A stretch of DNA of 64,000 nt from Typhlomys cinereus (Eukaryota; Chordata; Mammalia; Rodentia; Platacanthomyidae). Below, piece after piece: positions 60,039 to 64,000 of this stretch; position 1 is the first letter of the stretch; each line of letters begins with the position of its first letter. The notes under the pieces are model-generated. The model saw nothing but the letters and a program-made list of their open reading frames with translations. It was not told the DNA's origin and did not search any database. The DNA is taken from the NCBI GenBank assembly GCA_023101885.1, contig JALPQD010000089.1, forward strand, positions 2,031,087-2,095,086, written 5' to 3'. Made by a program: the position numbers and the translations under genes.

Positions 60039-60248
60039 ACCACGGGCGAATTCGGGAACCACCATGGACGCCTCCACCTCCTCCTTGTTTACTCTGCCCG
60101 GGATTCACAGGCTCCGCCCTACCAGGACCAGAAACGCAGGCCGCCCCCGCTTCTGCCGGGCGTCTATATGTGGGGTCTAGGATCCGAACTCAGGACCTTC
60201 CGCCTGCAAGGCGGAGGCTTAACCCCTGAGCCACCTCTCCAGCCCCAC
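59935..60248 (-). mobile_element. Young B2-superfamily SINE (DIP-like), antisense, full length
   Basis: Minus strand: ggggctggagaggtggctca head with intact box A and box B, GC-rich body, core gaattcgcccgtggttc, (CA)n (59965-60035), acaattgaataaataataaa and an A tail. Flanked by a perfect 12-base duplication ctccattttctt (59923-59934 and 60249-60260). Best-preserved copy in the window. Confidence 0.94.
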
Positions 60249-60404
60249 CTCCATTTTCTTATAAAGAAAACTGATGCAATAGCACTCTGACTTTGTAGAT
60301 TTGCCATAATGGTATTCATTTTTAGCTTGATACCTAGAAGGCAAGTCTCCAGGCACACTTGACAGGTATTCCCTACATTAACTTTTCTGCATGCTATTGA
60401 TTGA

Positions 60405-60830
60405 TTTAACACCAAAGAGCTTATTGGGAGAGCAAGGAGTTTTATCTTCTTATGATTGTCTAATTACATTTCTATTCTAACACCAATTAGAGAGTTAGTA
60501 CCAATACCAGAGGCTGAGGAAACTGGCCATACCATATCCATGGGACTGCTAAATAGAGGATAAACCTCACTTTCCAAATAGCATGTCTGTCTAAGTACCC
60601 AAAGAATCCCAACACTCTGACCACTTTTGTCCATCTCATTCGCCTGCCCAGGGAATAGTCCCACATGCCGTGGGTTGTGCGTCTTCCCCATTAATCAGAC
60701 AATCTTCTTTAGCTTGCTCAGTGCTCAGTTCAGTTACTAATTCTTTACAAGTGTATCCACAGCCGGAGCTATCAGTTTCTAAGTTGACATCTGTAGCTAA
60801 CTGTCACAGTGGGTCTCCGGACATATTTGT
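60405..60830 (+). mobile_element. Rodent interspersed repeat (tgctgtgaNa family), copy 7
   Basis: Decayed start (caaagagcttattgggagag), tattctaacaccaattagag, and a 3' end with ctaagttgacatctgtagct and aactgtcaca. Same strand as siblings, and close in layout to 32540-32965. Confidence 0.55.
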
Positions 60831-60894
60831 TAAGAAAGTGCCTTTCATTGCTTGGCTTGGGGTAGAAGGCCTGCTCCTTGTGGGCAGCAGCATT

Positions 60895-61365
60895 CTCTGG
60901 GCTTAGGATCCATAACTTTGTGGGATGAGGACTGTGAGAGAGCATTCAAAGTCAAGCAATTTAAGGGGAGAAAAGAAAATTTATTCAGTTCACAAGGTTC
61001 GGGAGGAGAGAAACAGTCTTTCATGCTAGAGGCAACATGGCTGGCGACTGAAGCTGGAGGCAGCTAAGTCACTGCAAACAGCCTGGAGGCTCAGAGCTGC
61101 TCAGTCCTGTAGGCCAGTGGGTGATGGCTGAAGACTGGATGATTCCTAGAGAGTTGAAGAAATGGAGATTCTCTCTTCCAAGTCTTCTGGTGTGTGGTTC
61201 CTTTTATCTGGATTGCTACTGGGTGGTTCCAATACATTTATAATACAAAGGCTGGCCTTTGTATTGTAAATGTATTGATCTGGATAATCTCTTTGATGGC
61301 TGATTTTATTTAATGCCAGGTGTGGCCAAGTTGACACCGAGGATTAACTATCACAAGGACTAAGC
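60895..61365 (+). mobile_element. Rodent interspersed repeat (tgctgtgaNa family), copy 8, carrying a hairpin
   Basis: Contains caagcaatttaaggggagaa near the start and ends ccaagttgacaccgaggatt then aactatcaca, like the other copies. A near-perfect 23-base inverted repeat with a 2-base spacer (61230-61277) sits in its 3' half and is not seen in the sibling copies. Confidence 0.55.
61230..61277 (+). repeat. Short inverted repeat, 23-base arms
   Basis: Left arm 61230-61252 begins caatacattta, right arm 61255-61277 ends tgtattg. They are complementary at 22 of 23 positions, and the exception is a T opposite G, which would pair as U-G in RNA. The spacer is 2 bases. Confidence 0.92.
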
Positions 61366-64000
61366 ACTAGTAAGCATGCATGCATGCATTGATCATTGCT
61401 CTCTGCTCTTAACTATGCATGTAGTGTGGCTTGCTCCCTCAAACTCCCACTGCTTTGACTTCCAGCTATGATGGATTGTAACCTGAAATTTTGAGCCTAT
61501 TAGTCACTTTCTTTCCTAGATTACTTGGGCTGGTTATTTCATTGCAGCAATGTATAATATAACTAAGATATTAAATAGATAAGTAAAGACCTTAAAAGAA
61601 CCTGGAGCTGTCTTATCCCAAGTACTCATCAAATGCTAGCTGGTGTTTTTGTTACTATCTTCAAAGATATATGGTCCTGTGTTTGGTAGAAGACCTACCT
61701 GAATACTGCAGATTTTCAAAGTCACACTCAGATGCATTACTGCATAGGTGGTAAAGAAAATTGTATGATCCTCACATAATAGCATAAACATAGAGGAAAT
61801 AAAGAGTCAGAAGACTGAAAACACCTACAGAAAATACTGCAATTTCTTCACTGAGATTCTACTTTTTTTTTTAACATGTCTGGTATTCTGTGAAGTCAAA
61901 TACTAAGACAAATACTCTTGTACCTGCTGAATCAGGCTTTAGTCAGGACCATCTATCATTTTAACTTACCAGACAGTCCAACCCTGGGACTAGATAGAGG
62001 CAGAGACAGAGTGCTGGGTTGAAGAGGAAGATGGGTTGGCTACAGACTGTTGTCTCACCTGTTCCTGCACAGATATATCTGTGAGGAAAACTAAAGGACT
62101 TGGTCCCCAGAATCACATGGGTCATCCAGTTCTCCCCTTGGTCAGAAGCCCCAGAGGACCTGTTTGGCAGGTTGTTTTAGAAACAATGACTGAATTCACA
62201 GGCTTCAAATATAGTCTTCGCCTATTTGTCCTGTTCCTTACTTTCATCCTTTCCCCAAATCAAATTCAGGGGCACTGATTATGTATTTATTGTCCAAAGA
62301 CAAGGTTCTATATGTATTGATTCATTTGTTAGCAACCATATAAAACAAGATCATATTTTACCAGTAGTGTCATAAGACACTATTGTGTCAGACATTTGGA
62401 ATTGAATAAAGCAACGTTGTTTGAGCATTTCCTTGTTTACTAAAAGAGAACATGGTGGAAGTTCTTCACATAGAATACCATGTTATATAAGACCCTGGCT
62501 TTTCCAACATATCCCTACTCTGATCCATACCACTACTATTGACTCCTATTCTGTAGGACATTATTTAAACTACAACTTCTGAGAAAAGTCTTCAGAATAT
62601 GTTATAGTAGCAACTCCAGTTCCCAGATGGTGGTCAGATTTTTGTGCATTCAGTGATTCTCTCCTTTCTAACTATTTCAGTGAGGCACATAACCCTGACC
62701 TTTCTTTCTGCAAAGTCTCTTCTCAAGAGATTTGAGTGATGATGTGTTTTTAGTCACAGTCCACACATTTGGAGATATACTCAGATAATATATGACATTT
62801 TTTGAATATTTGAAAATTTTCATAATTAATGTTTTAAAATAAGGAATTTTCTTTGCCTAAGAAACTTCCTTTTTTTCATGTCAGAATACTTAAGTGTTAA
62901 ATAATATAAGAGTTGGAAGCATTAGATCTATATTTCACTGTTTCTACCTGTTTTCTGGGAAACTTCCATGAGCATAACAGTGGAGGAACTGAGCTTGGGG
63001 GTAGGCTGGGCATTCACAACACCATTGTCTGAAGTTAGACTAGCCAAGTACAAGAGCAAATCATCTCCGTACCAATGAGAGCTTTGTAATATCCTCTAGA
63101 ATATATGTTTGGATTTCTTAAATACCATCTATGGCAGGGAAAGGACCTTTGAACTACTAGAGAAAGATTTTGCCTGTACCAAGGAAACCTGTAAGTCATC
63201 TCTACATTTGCCTTTAAATTGTTCATTTGGTTTTTGGGTTCCAGTATACCATGGATCTTAGAATAAATGAAGTGTGGATAATTGAGAGCTTCACATTGCT
63301 TTCGTTTCTTTGTCCCCAATTCAAATCGACTGTGTGTTCTGGATCTGTGTGCACAGATTTGCTTAGTTGCCTTTGGCAGAAGGAGAATGTAAGTAAAAAA
63401 GTCAGTCACCCACCTGAGCAAGCTGGGTCAAAAACACAAGCAGAAATTCTTTATGAAGACTTTAGCTCATTTCCTTAAGATCCAGGAGTGCCACTGCTTA
63501 GTGAGTATCTGAGCCCATTTTCAAGCTAGTCATTGGTTCAGCTTCAAATTCCATCTCCCTTGCTCTCTTGATTTAGCACAAGTCAGTTCTTCATTTTATT
63601 TTTCTTGAAACCAAATAGCTGTGGCTGAGGCATCATCTGTGGGTGAATAGAAATGTGTCTGCCTGTGTGAGAACTGTCAGTTACACCTCCCAGCTATCTA
63701 ATCTGGAAGGAAATGAGCCCAGAGCAGAATGTTCTTCCTGCAATGTGTTTCTATAACTACCCTCTCCAAATCATTCCTCTCTGTGACCATATCAATTTTA
63801 TTTCCTTTGTTACAACTCGATATTATTTTTGTTTGTTTTCATTATTGGTTATCAATACTAATTTTCAATGAAATGATTGAATAAAGTGTATCACATAACA
63901 TTTGCAGAGTAGAGACTGAATTTAACCTGAATTCACAAAATTTTAATGTTTATGCTTTCCTTACTAGATACATAGGCATAGCAGTTTAAAAGTTAGCAAT

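Larger units (their letters stand above)
18562..64000 (+). other. DLG2: DLG2 intron downstream of the exon
   Basis: About 45 kb of intron with no second exon visible. The next DLG2 exon should begin with codons for A-S-P-A-P ahead of PDZ1; I did not find it here. Recognisable repeats are listed separately. I see nothing nameable in about 18570-20060, 22340-24850, 24970-26870, 26900-27290, 28900-32400, 42930-43500 (apart from a CA tract at 43077), 46580-47630, 55842-56290, 56410-57590, 59150-59930 and 61370-64000. Confidence 0.75.

Noticed and set aside
1..64000. A previously undescribed multi-gene system
   Set aside because: Apart from one DLG2 exon I find no second gene, gene cluster, RNA gene or defence-type organisation. 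The structure present is explained by repeats and intron sequence.

Overview
This window is mammalian nuclear DNA, and everything in it fits a rodent. It is AT-rich and dominated by interspersed repeats. It carries B1-, ID-, B3- and B4-like SINEs, L1 elements, a class II (ERVK-type) solo LTR and many CA/GT/GAAA/TATC microsatellites. The youngest SINE has a B2-superfamily tRNA-like head joined to a body that does not match mouse or rat B2. That suggests a non-murid rodent; a dipodoid (jerboa or jumping mouse group, whose B2-superfamily SINE is called DIP) is my best guess, but it is an inference.

I recognise one protein-coding piece: a 162-bp exon at 18400-18561 (+). It is an N-terminal exon of DLG2 (PSD-93/chapsyn-110), lying ahead of PDZ1. 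It has clean AG/GT borders and is in phase 0/0. On this reading all the rest of the window is DLG2 intron: about 18.4 kb upstream and 45.4 kb downstream. No other exon, RNA gene or CpG-island promoter could be supported.

Layout. 1-18399: intron with scattered old MIR/L2/L1M pieces, a SINE cluster at 7515-8545, a (TATC)n block with a 30-bp palindromic-unit tandem array (10978-11440), and a candidate regulatory block near 12400-12730. 18400-18561: DLG2 exon. 18562-36000: intron with B4-like SINEs, several copies of a rodent repeat family, a CTCF-type motif at 26878-26893 and a 350-bp purine tract (33660-34008). 36170-39650: a four-layer nested stack (old L1, SINE, L1 3' piece, ERVK LTR) whose order can be read from target-site duplications. 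39943-40823: a sense-strand 5'-truncated L1 with a 17-bp duplication. 42331-44971: a local tandem duplication and two young SINEs. 49150-55825: an antisense L1 that reaches its 5'UTR, with a 16-bp duplication, a broken ORF1, an internally deleted ORF2 and a second L1 fragment nested in it. 55842-64000: intron with old repeats, one young SINE and a 23-bp-stem hairpin.

There is no operon-like cooperation between genes here and no sign of an undescribed multi-gene system. The parts worth a second look are the exon, the repeat stratigraphy, a few palindromic or motif-dense sites, and the strand bias of some repeat families.
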